A DNA stretch of 64,000 nucleotides from Periplaneta americana (taxonomy: Eukaryota; Arthropoda; Insecta; Blattodea; Blattidae), in contig NC_091132.1 of NCBI RefSeq assembly GCF_040183065.1, forward strand, positions 88,807,606 to 88,871,605, written 5' to 3'. The first letter of the stretch is position 1; each line of letters begins with the position of its first letter. The position numbers were made by a program, and so were the translations under genes. Below the pieces are notes generated by a model. The model was given only the letters and a program-made list of their open reading frames with translations. It made no database searches and had not been told where the DNA came from. Of the stretch, positions 11,996 through 23,337 are shown one piece after another.

Positions 11996-12394
11996 CCTTC
12001 GAGAAAATTTATTATGTACCTTGTTATTTATTTTGGTAGTTTTACTATTTCTTTGAAGAACTTACTATGTTGAAATTAAATTCATACTAGAAATCTTATT
12101 TTGTTTGTGTGTGTGTGTGTTAATGTTTGTGTGAATACTTAATGACGAACCTATAATCTGTAATAGATTGTACAGGGAATAAATAAATACAATTCAATAC
12201 AATACAATACCGGTACTCGTGATGTGAAACACAATGAATAATGATGAAGGAATCGTAACAATAACAGACACCGAAATTCTAGCCAACAAAAAGCTTTTTT
12301 CGTCGCAGAATCTTCTTTCTGGTAAACCAATATAGCAATCCAGAGTTTTTTAAGCAGTTTTTATTACTGCACAAATTGGTACCAAATTTCCGGA

Positions 12395-12399
12395 ATTAA

Positions 12400-12452
<53 letters not shown>

Positions 12453-12500
12453 CACTATTATTATTGTTGTTGTTGTTGTTGCTGTTGTTGCTGTTGTTGA
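12395..12500. repeat. (TTA)n then (TTG)n compound microsatellite
   Basis: About 18 TTA/ATT units followed by TTG/CTG units. This creates a poly-isoleucine minus-strand ORF that is not a gene. Confidence 0.9.
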
Positions 12501-12882
12501 AGTCGCGGATGATACGTCAGAGTCTGACATCAGACTCTGGAAGTAATAGCATTCTTGGCAGGTTTTAGTTTTGTACTTCACAAAACTGTTCCGACAGTTC
12601 TTGCTATGGTCATCTGAAATTCCTCTGCATGGAGGGTAACTTGAGATTCTTGACACTTCTGGTCGATGTACTGTCCGTCTTCAGCAGATGTCAGAAAACA
12701 CTTGAGTCAAATTCTACCGATATTGTTGACTGAATCCGTGAAATCAAAAATATCACCTTTGCTTGAAGATCCCATCTTGAAAGTTTGGACATCGACATAC
12801 GCAGAAAGCATTACTGTACTCCCATGTGATATGAGACAGCTGAAGGGCATTGATCTGACTTCAGGATCTGGTTGCAGCTCTG
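12501..12882. other. Left flank of the full-length LINE insertion
   Basis: No convincing product. An ORF on each strand covers part of it, but neither matches a family I know. It ends with the left copy of the LINE target-site duplication (12873-12882), so it was joined to the sequence after 19377 before the LINE inserted. Confidence 0.4.
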
Positions 12883-13304
12883 TAGTAGTAGTAGTAGGGT
12901 TTAAGAAGGGCACGTCAGCTACTATGGCTATTTGAGCCCTCATCTAAAATTCTTAATATACCAAAGACATAAATAATATAATAATCAGAGTGCTAAAAGA
13001 ACTAAAAGGCGTTGTCACGATAAAACGAGGCACACAAATGCAGTATACATAAGGTCATTTCTACAGAATCATAAAAGTGAGCAATTCTACCACACTAGGT
13101 GGCATTCAAAACGAACAAATAAAACAATAAAACTAAGGCCACCAGAGATAACTTGTGAATCATATTTTAAAGCAATAAATTTTTATAAAATATTCGGATG
13201 TATAAAGTCCGAAATGTCAACAATGTAAAATCAAATATAAAAAAACAAATGTAACCTCCGGATGTAAAGGGTCTGGAGGATAAGTAAAACGGATCAATAA
13301 AAAA
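12883..13304 (-). other. LINE 3' UTR and (CTA)n tail
   Basis: From the ORF2 stop the minus strand runs about 420 bases to a conserved end box containing CAAATAGCCATAG and then CTGACG, followed by a short (CTA)n tail at the TSD. The same box closes every other copy in the window and is probably the RT recognition end. Confidence 0.75.
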
Positions 13305-16300
13305 CTAAATCACCTTATCCAAACCTGTATTTGATAAAAATCTCAGAACTGCATTTGTACAATTAAAATCATTTCCAAGAGCGTCACGTAATGTCGGCCG
13401 AATTCCATATTGCCTCCCTGCATGGTCATATTTCCTGCAACGCAATAAAAAGTGTTCCACCGTAAGTGTAACATGGCACATATCGCACTCCGGCTGAGGT
13501 TCGCCACATAGGAGATGGCCGTGTGATTGATTGATTGATTGATGGTGTTTAAAGGGCTCATCAGCATCTATGGCTATTTGCGCCCTTGAACAAGAGTCAG
13601 TGAAACAACTCATTTAAAAGAATGGCCGTGTGTCAGATGACAGTGGCCAATCCTCAACCGGGTGAGTAAAACCTCCTCGTGTCGCGACGCTCTTGTAGAC
13701 GAATCCCAAACTCGAACAGTATTCTTTATATTTCGTAATTTGTTTCCCTCTTGTGCAGACCATTCTCCTTCCCATTGCCACCATATTTTATATTTCAAGT
13801 AGTTTCGAATGTCCTGCCACCTCTCGCGCCAATATACCAGAGAGCCATTCAGTGCGCCAGCCCTGGCTGCAGCATCCGCGGCCTCATTTCCTGGAATCCC
13901 TACATGGCCAGGAATCCACACTACTCCAATCTCATAATCTGAGCAAAGGAGAGTATGGAACAGCTCCTGAGTTCTTAAGACAAGGGGATCATCACAATTA
14001 AAAGACTGCAAGGACTGGATGGCACTTAAAGAGTCGGAACAGATAAGGAATCTGCCCCTAGGTTGCCTAATTAAAAACAATAAAACTCTGTAAAAAGCAT
14101 AGAGTTCAGCAGTAAAAACACTAGTATATTGGCTTAGTCTGTATTTAAATATCTCTCCATTTGTAACGAAGGAACACCCAACACAATCATTTATCCGGGA
14201 TCCGTCAGTAAAAACTAATGAATAATTTGGATATCGGGATAAAAGTTCTCTAAAACGAAGTCTATAAACAAAAGCTGGTGTAAAATTCTTAAAACAGCGG
14301 CTCAGACTTATATCAAACATGGGACGTCGCATAATCCACGGTGGAGTGGTGGTATACTCCAGTGTGCGAACTGATGGTAGATGTATATCCAGCTCAGAGA
14401 GCAGTTCACGAAACCGCACACCTACTGGACGAAGTCTCCGTGGATTTTCACTATATCGGCCGTAAAGAGACGAATGATGGAAAGAGTCGTAAGAATTGTG
14501 CTCAGGCTGCGAGCAGAGCTCAACAGCATATGAGCACAACAACACATTACATTGCCGATACAGGGATGGTTCTCCTGCTTCACAATAAAGACTCGCTATC
14601 CGACTAGTTCAGAAGGCCCCTGTAGTGAGTCGTATCCCATGGTGATGGATAGTATCTAAAAGACGTAATTTAGATTTATTTGCTGAGCCATAAATAAAAC
14701 AGCCATAATCCAGCTTTGATCATATAAGAGCTCGGTAAAGACGTAAAAGCACTGTACGGTCTGCACCCCAGCAAACCCCTGACAAAAGGCGTAAAATGTT
14801 TAAGAATTTCTGGCAACGCCTTCTCAAATCACGTATATGCGCCTCCCACGTTAATTTATAATAATCAAAGATAAGGCCCAAAAATTTCGCAGTGTCTGTA
14901 TATTGCAACCCCACTCCATTAAGACGCAGTTCAGGATGTGGTTGTAGTCCACGTTGGTTGTAAAAGTGGACACACTGTGTCTTCTGAGTGGAGAATTTAA
15001 AGCCATTGCGAACAGCCCATTCTGATAGTTCGTTGATGACCAGTTGCAAATGTCGACTGATGGATGGAAGATATCAGCTGTAATATAAACTGAAGTCATC
15101 AACGTACAATAGAGAAGATACAGTGGGCAATTCCATTGATCGCAATGCAGAAAAGAAGAACACTTAATACAGACCCCTGTGGAACGCCGTTTTCTTGGAG
15201 ATGTTCGTTAGAAAGTGTGGTGCCTACTCGAACTCGGAAATACCGCTCTGCCATGAACTTCGCAATAAATGTTGGTAGACTGCCACGAAGTCCCCAATCA
15301 TGCAGAGTTTGTAGAATGCCATACAGCCATGTGGTATCGTAGCTTTTTCTAGATCAAAGAAGACCTCCACAAGATGTTCCTTCTTGAGGAAAGCATCTCT
15401 AATGGCAGTCTCTAGCCGAACAAGATGGTCTGCGGCTGATCTGTGCTTTCGAAAACCACACTGGATATTAGATAATCGGTTTTCTGATTCGAGTACCCAC
15501 ATCAGGCGTTTGCTTATCATCTTTTCCATAACCTTGCATACGCAGCTGGTAAGACAAATTGGCCTATGATTGCCATGTAAAGAAGGATTCTTTCCTGGTT
15601 TCTGGACTGGGATTACAATGGCGGAACGCCAAGCAGATGGAAATACATCCTCAGTCCAGATCTTGTTGTACATTGCCAGAAGAAAGGATTTTCCAGCTGG
15701 CAGAAGATGGCGAATCATACGGTTATGGATGTTATCAGGGCCAGGGGAGGTGTCACGGGATGCGTCCAGTGCCGCCTCCAGCTCCTCGGATGTGAACGGT
15801 GCCGTTATTAGATGTAAAGTTCAGAGTTAGTTTCTCCGCAGTATCCTTAATTTTAAAAAATTCCGGGTCATAATTGTTTGAGCTGCTTATCTGTGCAAAT
15901 GAGTGAGCGAATATCTCTGCAATTTCTATGTGACTGGTGGTCGTTACGCCGTTGTTCAGAAGACCCGGAATTACAGAACTACGTTTCACCATTATCTGAC
16001 GGACTTTGTCCCACACGATGTTAGCTGGGACGTTCTTTTTCAATGAATTGACGTAATTTGTCCAGGACGTCTTCTTAGCTTCGCACACAGTGCGACGAGC
16101 TATGGCTCGAAGACGTTTAAACTGGACAAAGTTTTCTTGGGCCGGATGGCGCTCAAATTGGCGTAAAGCACGTTTGCGGTCTCGGATTGCATCTTTACAG
16201 GCGTCCGTCCACCAAGGGACAGGTAAGCATTTTGGCCTGCAGGACGACCGGGGGATAGATAATTCCGCAGACTTAATAACCACATTTGAAAAGTGCTCTA

Positions 16301-17057
16301 CGATGGAGTCCACACTTTCATATCCATTATCATCGAATGATATGGACTCCGAAAATCCGACCCAGTCCGCCTTTTTAATAACCCAGTTTGAAGAGCGAGT
16401 TTCCACAGGACGTAAAGCGGACATACGCATTCGAATGGGGTAGTGGTCACTACCATGAAGGTCATGAATAACTGACCATTCGAAATGCGTGGACAAAATT
16501 GGCTACAAATGGAGATGTCTATCATGGAGAAAGTACCGTAAGCCGAGGATAGATGTGTTGCTTCCCCGGAATTTAGGGTAATCAGATTAAGGCGGGTACA
16601 TACCTCTGCTATTTTATTTCCTCTGTCATCATCAGAATTAGAGCCCCAAGAGTGGTGAGATGCATTAAAATCTCCGACTAACAAATATGGAGCAGGTATC
16701 TGCGATAGAATGTGTTCCACGTCATTAACTGTGTAAGGTATATCAGGGGGCATATAGACACAAACTATAGAGAACTGGACGCTAGGTAAAGATGTTCTAG
16801 ATGCTATACATTGATGAGGAGTGTTAATATTGATGATGGAGGAAAAGATACTTTGACAGAGTAGGATGGCACAACCTCCATTGGCCCGAATACCAGCAAG
16901 ATGATCGTACCAGTATATATTGTATTCTGAAATGTTCGGGTCGGAGGTGTGTCTCCTGAAGACATAAAATAGCAGGGTTCTCATGATACATCAATTCTTG
17001 TAGTTCTGTATATCTGCTGCGTACACCGTTCACATTCCACTGTACAATATCTGTCAT
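13305..17057 (-). pseudogene. LINE ORF2: endonuclease, reverse transcriptase, RNase H (broken)
   Basis: ORF2 starts at ATG 17055-17057, 14 bp after the ORF1 stop. The endonuclease opens with IVQWNVNGVRSR and includes LVGDFNASHHSWGS (near 16640-16680) and HGSDHYPI near 16440. The RT has FFDLEKA near 15350, NGVPQGSVLS near 15170 and the catalytic YVDD at 15095-15106. RNase H spans about 13830-14220, with FTDGSR, a Glu in FTAELYAF, CSDSLSAI and GNEAADAAA. A CxxC-HFLLRC finger follows (13440-13510). Frameshifts occur near 16930, 16480, 15780 and 15330, with stops near 15075, 14717 and 14605. It cannot make a whole protein. Confidence 0.88.
13526..13621 (-). mobile_element. 96-bp LINE 3'-end insertion inside ORF2
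   Basis: Flanked by the 11-bp direct repeat ATGGCCGTGTG (13515-13525 and 13622-13632). On the minus strand it ends with the family 3' box and an (ATCA)n tail. It is a strongly 5'-truncated copy of a sister subfamily whose tail is ATCA rather than CTA. It interrupts the host LINE just before the HGHLLCGEPQPECDMC segment. Confidence 0.85.
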
Positions 17058-17071
17058 CGCGAGGAGCTAAA

Positions 17072-18382
17072 TCATGATGGTGGCTTCACAGGCGATCTTC
17101 TCTTGTTTTCTTTTCTATGGATTGATGCCTTTGTCTGCGACTGCTTAATCTTGGACTGTGGCGACTCACTTGCAGATTGTCGCACTACTGATCGTGATCT
17201 TGATCGAGAACGTGATCGAGAGCGTGATCTCGATCCGCCACCCGAACTAGGAGCGCGACGTTCCGGTGTTCTACCAGGCCTAGAATCCTTCTCTGCTGTC
17301 ACGGCAGCGATCTTTCTAGGTACGTAAGGCCTGATATCCAGCCCACACGAGTCGTCTGACTCAGCAGTCTGTGTCGCAGAGTCAACGTATGTCTGGGTCG
17401 CGGTCTCAATTCGCTTCCCAGGCATACTTGCGAGAAGTGGCGTCTGCGTGGATGCATCAATTCCCTGTGTTGCCTTCTGCAATACTGAGGAATAAGATTT
17501 TTCTGTCGCCTTTTTTTGTTGGTCGAAAATACGCTTACGCGCCTCGAAAAACGTAATATTTTCTCGGACTCGAAGCTCTTGAATATCTTTCTCTACCATA
17601 TACTTCGGACAATTTTTGGAATTAGAAGCGAGGTCCCCAGAGCAATTCACACAGTGCTCGGGGCCGGCACATGGGGAATCCCCATGGTCAGCACCGCCGC
17701 ACTTTGCACATATGATGTTGTTTGTGCAACGTTTTTGCATATGTCCGAACCGTTGGCACCTAAAGCACCGCATTGGATTCGGCACATACGCACGCACAGG
17801 GACACGCTCGTACCCAACAAAGATATATTCTGGCAAGAGAGACGTTTCAAAGGTCAGAAAGACTGTGCTCAGGGGTTCAGTCCGTCCTTCCCGCTTACGC
17901 AGTAAATGGTAAGCCTTAGACACGGACTGTTCCGCCAGCTCTAATTGGATCTCTTCATCGGACATACCATCTAGAGAATCCGTATGCACAACTCCTCGCG
18001 TGGTGTTCAGCGAGGAGTCTCGCTCTACTCTGATTGGGTATGATCCCAGCAACTTCGCTCTCAACAGTGTTTCACTCTGTTTTGCAGATGCAGTCTCAAC
18101 AAGGAGACTGCCATTCCGGAGTCGAGTTGCATTTCTGACCTTGTCTACGAGTCCGTCGAGCGCGCGTCTGACGTAAAATGGACTAATGTTTTTCATTGTT
18201 TTTTCTGTCCCATCCAACGTGATACTAATAAACTTTGGAGGCGGCACTTTAATTATTACCTTCTCAGGGTCCAATTCCATTGCAGTGTTCATCTTATTAA
18301 CTTCAGTTGTACTGTCTCTTACTATTTTCATTTTCTTTTGTTGCTGTTTTTCTGGAGGGGAAGAGGAGCGCGAAGAGGCCAT
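17072..18382 (-). CDS. LINE ORF1: nucleic-acid-binding zinc-knuckle protein
   Basis: An intact frame of about 436 codons; the Met followed by ASSRSSSPPEK is preferred because the upstream extension has only a GTG start and low-complexity coding. ORF1 proteins coat LINE RNA and act as chaperones. After an RRM-like middle come three CCHC knuckles: CFRCQRFGHMQKRC, CAKCGGADHGDSPC, then CVNCSGDLASNSKNC. In the third the usual His seems replaced by Leu. The C-terminus has a run of Arg-Ser repeats (near 17160-17230) and basic residues. Unlike ORF2 it has no stop or frameshift. G/C homopolymers near the start make the exact start uncertain by a few bases. Confidence 0.85.
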   Translation of the reverse strand: MASSRSSSPPEKQQQKKMKIVRDSTTEVNKMNTAMELDPEKVIIKVPPPKFISITLDGTEKTMKNISPFYVRRALDGLVDKVRNATRLRNGSLLVETASAKQSETLLRAKLLGSYPIRVERDSSLNTTRGVVHTDSLDGMSDEEIQLELAEQSVSKAYHLLRKREGRTEPLSTVFLTFETSLLPEYIFVGYERVPVRAYVPNPMRCFRCQRFGHMQKRCTNNIICAKCGGADHGDSPCAGPEHCVNCSGDLASNSKNCPKYMVEKDIQELRVRENITFFEARKRIFDQQKKATEKSYSSVLQKATQGIDASTQTPLLASMPGKRIETATQTYVDSATQTAESDDSCGLDIRPYVPRKIAAVTAEKDSRPGRTPERRAPSSGGGSRSRSRSRSRSRSRSVVRQSASESPQSKIKQSQTKASIHRKENKRRSPVKPPS

Positions 18383-19367
18383 TTTGAACTGCCCCCCCCC
18401 TACGGAACCGTGGGCGTCAGCCTGCCACCTGGGGGGGGGGAAGAAAATGACACCTAAAAATTCTTCGCGGTCTGTGCCGGCCGTGGAGACCCCCCCACAG
18501 CCCGATCCCAAGCAACCCACTTCACGCAAGTTACCCTTCAAACTGGTCATTACACACCTAATGGCAAGTCTTACACCAGAGGCGTGTCGCAGTTTTACGC
18601 CCCTACCACGGGAATAACCGCCCGTGGCTCCCCACTTTACACTGAACACAACCGCCAGACTACTTCGGCTAACTCCGACCTACCCTCCCAAAGCCGGAGC
18701 AATCCGAGATCGCACGCAGCTTCAGGGGACTTGTGGTTGATTACACTGTGACACCCGTACGTCAGCGGTAACACGTCGGAGCGATATATCCGCCCCGGCG
18801 AGCAGAGTCGGTCACCGGGACGTTTAAGTTGCTTCGGGCCCCCACTGGGGCTCTATGTGAGTGTACATGACTACAGGTCCGGGCTCCGCACCTAGACTTG
18901 CATATAGGGGCAGTATGAAGGGTCCACTATTGCTTTGTTGCTGGGCGCCCTGTTGGGCCACACAAGTCGGAAGTCGCGCTCGAAACCGTGGGACAGGACC
19001 ACGGAGATAGGAAAGATCTCCACTGGTGAAATGGGAGTTATAAACCTAAGAAACTTAACCTAATAATAGATATAAGAATTAGAAGGGGAAGAAGAATGAA
19101 GCCTCATCAGGCATCGTTAACAAATCCTGTCATGGTGGCGGACGTGGCAAGAACAAAACAGCAGGGATGGAGAGGTGAAAATGGCTGTGATGATGTGGTG
19201 GGCGTTCCGCATGCAATGGCGGCCGGCGGAGAGAAATAGTGATGAAAAAGGAGAGAGAATGAAGAGGAGTGGTTGGTGATAGGACGAAAAATGGCCGAAA
19301 AGAAGAACACGAGAGCCACCATTGCACCCCCCGGTCACCACTTGGAGGAACCCACGTCGACTGGGGA
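18383..19367 (-). promoter_or_regulatory. LINE 5' UTR, probable internal promoter region
   Basis: About 1 kb, clearly GC-richer than all surrounding DNA, between the right TSD and ORF1 with no long reading frame. Full-length I-type LINEs carry an internal promoter here; that role is inferred from position and composition only. Confidence 0.45.
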
Positions 19368-19377
19368 TGCAGCTCTG

Positions 19378-19896
19378 GATCATCACGACCAAAAAGAAGT
19401 AAGGTTCACAATCTCTACATTACTGATAACAGGGACTTAACCGCTATAATCATGGAGGTGAAGGAGGGCTTCATAAATTTCTTAAGTGACCATTTCAATC
19501 TAGTTGAAAGGATAATTGATATTGTGAAGCCATTTTACGATGTCCAAGAATGCAGATATAAAGGCTGTATTTAATATCATTCACCATGATCTCAATCTAT
19601 CAGAAATAGATGTTGAGTATTGAGATCTTATGTGTTTTTCAAATATAGATATTCTCCAAGGCAAAATATTTGCATAGAATGTGAAATATTTTGCCTCTTC
19701 AGCGAATTACAAAAACCTAGCAAGTCTTTTTGCTCGTATCCTTTTGGCTAAACCTTACAGTGCTGATGTGAAGCGGCTCGTGAATTCAGATACGTCCTTG
19801 AAGAGCACGAACCATATCAGAATTAGTACTGAAACCGAGATCCTTTATTTCTTTGTTCACTATAACATGCCACCTCTTGTTGAATGGAATCCTTGA
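19378..19896 (+). pseudogene. hAT transposase C-terminal remnant
   Basis: Plus-strand pieces in at least two frames: FINFLSDHFNLVERIIDIVK (near 19470-19530), then ASSANYKNLASLFARILLAK and finally ETEILYFFVHYNMPPLVEWN (19690-19893). The last segment is the hAT C-terminal dimerisation region, where the family normally shows ERL--SLKS-RS--ETE--L-VH-NMPPL. Stops near 19574 and 19620 break it. The full-length LINE is inserted at its left side (TSD 19368-19377), so this hAT is older than the LINE. Confidence 0.7.
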
Positions 19897-21170
19897 GAAG
19901 CAGTACTCTTATCTGCACGAGTTAATTTCTTACATCAATTTTGCATAATTACTACAATAAATTGTTTACATTACTCGTACTTTTCTGTTTATTGTAACTG
20001 TGTGTAACTTATAGAATGCAAATTTCCATGAATACAATGCTATTGCTTTCACTTGGTATCTGTTGTCTTTTAATTTTTATTACTGCAAAAAATTAGTTTT
20101 ATTACTGCACAAATTGTGTATGACTGCACACTAAAAAAACTCTGTAGCAATCGACTAAAGCTGTTTCTGAAATGGCAATGATACTATTAATTAATTAACA
20201 TTATACTTATAGGTTATGCTTATTTAAGACTTTTTGCATATTAAATGTCATAAGACGAATTAATGGGATTAAAATAACTCCATAAGCATCATGAGATATA
20301 TTCATGCTGCAAGCTCTCATTAGAACCAATCTGTTAGTCTTCAGTAGGCTATTGGTATTAGTTGGCAGTTGCTCATACCATTTTTCTTTTAACCGCTATG
20401 CTGTCCATAGTCCATATAGTCCTTATACCAATATTACATTTAGCACCCTTCGTTAGGTTACATTATGTCAGGTCTTAGATCAGTGTTTCGTCAATTTTAT
20501 TTATTGTGATGGATACTTACTTTTTATAGCACTTTCGAGCATGAAAATTGTCATATCTACACTCCGACATCACACAATCTACGCAAATGTGTATAATTCA
20601 TTGTGTTGTGGAAGATATAATATAATATGTAATAACTATTTATCTAATACTAAAGGTGTTCAACCAATTATTTATTGTATTATCTGATAAAGAAAGCAAT
20701 TTTGTTATCCAATGTTGTAAAGTACCAGTAATCACTATTTAAACTGTAAATAAGAGTAATGCTGACTCTGTTATGTGTTATAAGCAGTAAGTATCCCTAA
20801 TATTGTCTAATATTATATAATTCCATTACTTATGAAGAGTTACATCTTCATATTATGTAATACTGATACACCATTTCAATCCTCGTAATCAAGCCCACAT
20901 GGTCTTCTAAATTCTTGTCCACTCTTAAGAATACATTAATTCTAAACTGCAACATATCAAAGAAAATATTGCTTGAGGCGAAGCTGAGAGGAAGGCATTT
21001 TATACTACTCATATCCATGTTTCATTGGGGAAAGAAATCAGTAGATTATTTGGAGCCTTTGTTATGCTTCAACTTGAGGAAAATACAAATTTAATATTAT
21101 AAAATTTTATTTTCTCTCAAACATACTTATATCGGAATATTTTATAGAGGTACATTAAAATTTATGTCGG
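19897..21170. other. AT-rich stretch, no gene seen
   Basis: No long ORF on either strand and no recognisable repeat. Confidence 0.5.
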
Positions 21171-21183
21171 TACATTTCTCCTA

Positions 21184-21454
21184 GTCCCGCGACATGGCAT
21201 TGTGGTCTAAGGTATCCTGCCTAGGACTCGCGTTATGGAATGCACGTTGGTTCGAGTCCTTATGGGAGAAGAAATTTTCTCATGAAATTTCAGCCAGTGT
21301 AAAGGACCGGTGCTCACCCAGCACCATGATGCTCTTGGGAAGCTACAATATGTAGTGAAATCCGGTTACGAAAGCCAGCTATAATGGCTGGGGGGATCAT
21401 CGTGTTGGGCTCTTCAAGGGCTGTGGTGAATTATTATTATTACTATTATTATAT
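21184..21454 (+). mobile_element. tRNA-derived SINE, full length
   Basis: Flanked by the 13-bp direct repeat TACATTTCTCCTA (21171-21183, 21455-21467). The head carries an A-box-like TGGTCTAAGG and B box GGTTCGAGTCC of a polymerase III promoter. The body ends in a (TTA)n-type tail. A second copy lies inverted at 35345-35612. Confidence 0.88.
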
Positions 21455-21619
21455 TACATTTCTCCTAATCTTAATATGAATTCAGTTTTATTTACCTGTC
21501 TCTAATTAAGAAAAAAAGAAGCAGAAAGGTCTCTCATCTGAACATGGTAGGTTTTGAGATGATCAGAGATTAAAAAATTGACAAAACATGTACAGCTTCT
21601 TCTTCTTCCTTCATGGCTA

Positions 21620-22215
21620 AGGCCACAGCCTGTTCTGGCTTCTTGTGAAAACATCCATCCTTAGGTCGACCTTACACTCTTCTGCCATTTGGTTTATATC
21701 AAACAATTTCTTTTGGTAGTCTCCCTTTTTCCATTCGGTCATTATGCCCTGTCAATTTCTGTTTCATTTTTAATTTTACCTAATAAAGACGTACATCCTT
21801 TTACAGCTCTGAGAAATTTCATATCTATTGCTTGGATTTTTGTCTTTCCCGCTTTCTACATGTCCATGTTTTTACTCCATACATCAATGCTGGAGTTGTC
21901 ATTTCTTTCTAGAACTTTACTTGCGTCTCTCTTCGTGTTTATCCTTTCAGAGATCTTCTTATTGTTCCACATATGGCGTGGTATCTTCTCCATTCTATCT
22001 AGCCAGTCTCATTTTGCCAATCCTTTATGTTGCTGTCTTATCAATCTTCTCCATCCATGTAGTCTGTGGTCTTCCCCTCTACCCCCAGCCTTCAGGGATC
22101 CATTCCAACATCTGTCTTGGCAGTCTATTCTCCTCCATCCTCTGAACATGGCCGTGCCATGTCAACTGTTTGCTACGGATATAGTCCACTATAGAATTTT
22201 GATATTCCACTTTTC
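21620..22215 (-). pseudogene. LINE reverse-transcriptase C-terminal remnants, two partial copies
   Basis: Minus-strand reading gives KQLTWHGHVQRMEENRLPRQ near 22090-22180, the C-terminal 'WxGHVxRM--RLP' motif of several LINE groups. Further downstream come IQAIDMKFLRAVKGCT and pieces of the preceding 'LYG-E-W' segment (21780-21900) in other frames. Because the downstream pieces should precede the first motif in one protein, two truncated copies appear joined head to tail. All frames are broken. Confidence 0.6.
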
Positions 22216-22231
22216 TCCTTTTTTTTTTATG

Positions 22232-23328
22232 ATGATAGTGAAATTTGTAAAGACGTGTCAGCATCAATGGCTATTTGCACCCATATCTCTAGCTTTTTTT
22301 GTGGTGAAATTAAATTGTTGTTGCATAACTAAAACACACACTGACTAAAAACGTTGACACATTAAAAAACCAAGCACACTAATATTGGACAAACAAAGTG
22401 ACTTCTTATATATAATAACATTAAAACGAACATGTAGTAGTCCCAAGACACTGTGAGACAATCATAAAATAATAAAACAAATACTGCCACACAAAATGTG
22501 GGTGTGGCAGTGTTACATAACAATCAGTAAAATCTCGGATGAATAAGGTCCGAATAGTAAAGTGTAATCTTCATCTTACGATGTTTGGTGATGTATACAC
22601 GTCCGCTGATGTGACATATTAATGAATTTAAATACTATTATAGTCACAATCATGCCATGGTATGAAAGAAAAATTTCACAACCTTGAGCGGGAATGGAAC
22701 CTGCGACTTCCTTCCTTTCATACTGGCGACTCTGTTATAGAGTACTGTCCATAGCGTCTGATCTAGTCAGCACTGCTTATGGCTTGAAAGAAACTTTACA
22801 AATGTAATCTTCATCTTACGATGTTTGGTGACGTATACACGTCCGTTGATGTGACATATTAATGAATTTAAATACTATTATAGTCACAATCATGCCATGG
22901 TATGAAAGAAAAATTTCACAACTTCGAGCGGGAATCGAACCTGCGACTTCCAAGCCTTTGGCGTGAGACGAACTCGATAGCTCAGTGGTAGAGCGCCTGA
23001 CCGGAGAACAGGAAGTCGCAGGTTCGATTCCCGCTCGAGGTTGTGAAATTTTTCTTTCATACCATGGCATGATTGTGACTATAATAGTATTTAAATTCAG
23101 TAAAGTGTAATTAAAAGAAAGGTAATTAAAATAACCTCCAGATGTAAAGAGTCTGGAGAATAAATAACAATGGGCTAAAAGAACACTAAAACTTAGATCA
23201 CCTTGTCGAGTTCCATGTTACGTAAATACCTTAAACACTCCATTAACACAGTTAAAATCATTGTCAAGAGTGTCATGTAGTGTTGGACATATTGCATACT
23301 GACATCGAGGCCATTCATATTTGCGACA
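22232..23328 (-). mobile_element. 5'-truncated I-type LINE 3' end, split by a SINE composite
   Basis: The 3' end box (CAAATAGCCATTGATGCTG on the minus strand) starts at about 22232. The 3' UTR resumes after 23111 with sequence matching the UTR of the full-length LINE at 13140-13260 (a CCAGACTCTTTACATC-like stretch) and the start of the coding end. The copy is truncated near 23328. Confidence 0.7.
22569..23098. mobile_element. Composite of three SINE copies: two direct, one inverted
   Basis: A unit of roughly 135-145 bp is present at about 22569-22712 and again at about 22806-22951. A third copy lies inverted at 23011-23099. The second and third form a near-perfect inverted repeat with 89-base arms (22863-22951 and 23011-23099) around a 59-base loop. 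The loop plus right arm reads as a tRNA-like head: GCTC-AGTGGTA-GAGC D arm, anticodon-like arm, B box GGTTCGATTCC. The whole is bracketed by AGTAAAGTGTAAT at 22556-22568 and 23099-23111, suggesting insertion as a unit into the LINE 3' UTR. Confidence 0.75.
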
Positions 23329-23337
23329 GTCCAATTT

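Larger units (their letters stand above)
12883..19367 (-). mobile_element. Full-length I-superfamily LINE (about 6.5 kb)
   Basis: The 10-bp direct repeat TGCAGCTCTG occurs at 12873-12882 and 19368-19377 and brackets the element. On the minus strand the order is: GC-rich 5' UTR, ORF1 with zinc knuckles, ORF2 with endonuclease, RT and RNase H, 3' UTR, and a short (CTA)n tail. This plan is that of I-type LINEs, which lack poly(A) and end in simple repeats. ORF1 is open but ORF2 has several frameshifts and stops. It carries a 96-bp insertion of a related LINE tail. Other 3' ends of the family lie at 13526, 22232, 29292, 49200 and 63950. Confidence 0.9.

Noticed and set aside
12396-12656. Minus-strand ORF ending in a poly-isoleucine run
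   Set aside because: It is the translation of a (TTA)n microsatellite joined to unremarkable sequence.
16090-16443. 117-codon plus-strand ORF
   Set aside because: Antisense shadow of LINE ORF2.
18186-18617. 143-codon plus-strand ORF
   Set aside because: Antisense shadow of the intact LINE ORF1 and its leader; composition follows the minus-strand gene.
21689-22348. 219-codon plus-strand ORF rich in hydrophobic residues
   Set aside because: Antisense to LINE RT remnants on the minus strand; the apparent membrane protein is an artefact of the strand.
22985-23043. tRNA gene
   Set aside because: Good D arm and 6 of 7 acceptor pairs, but mismatches in the anticodon and T stems, C at position 33 and a SINE body downstream mark it as a SINE head.
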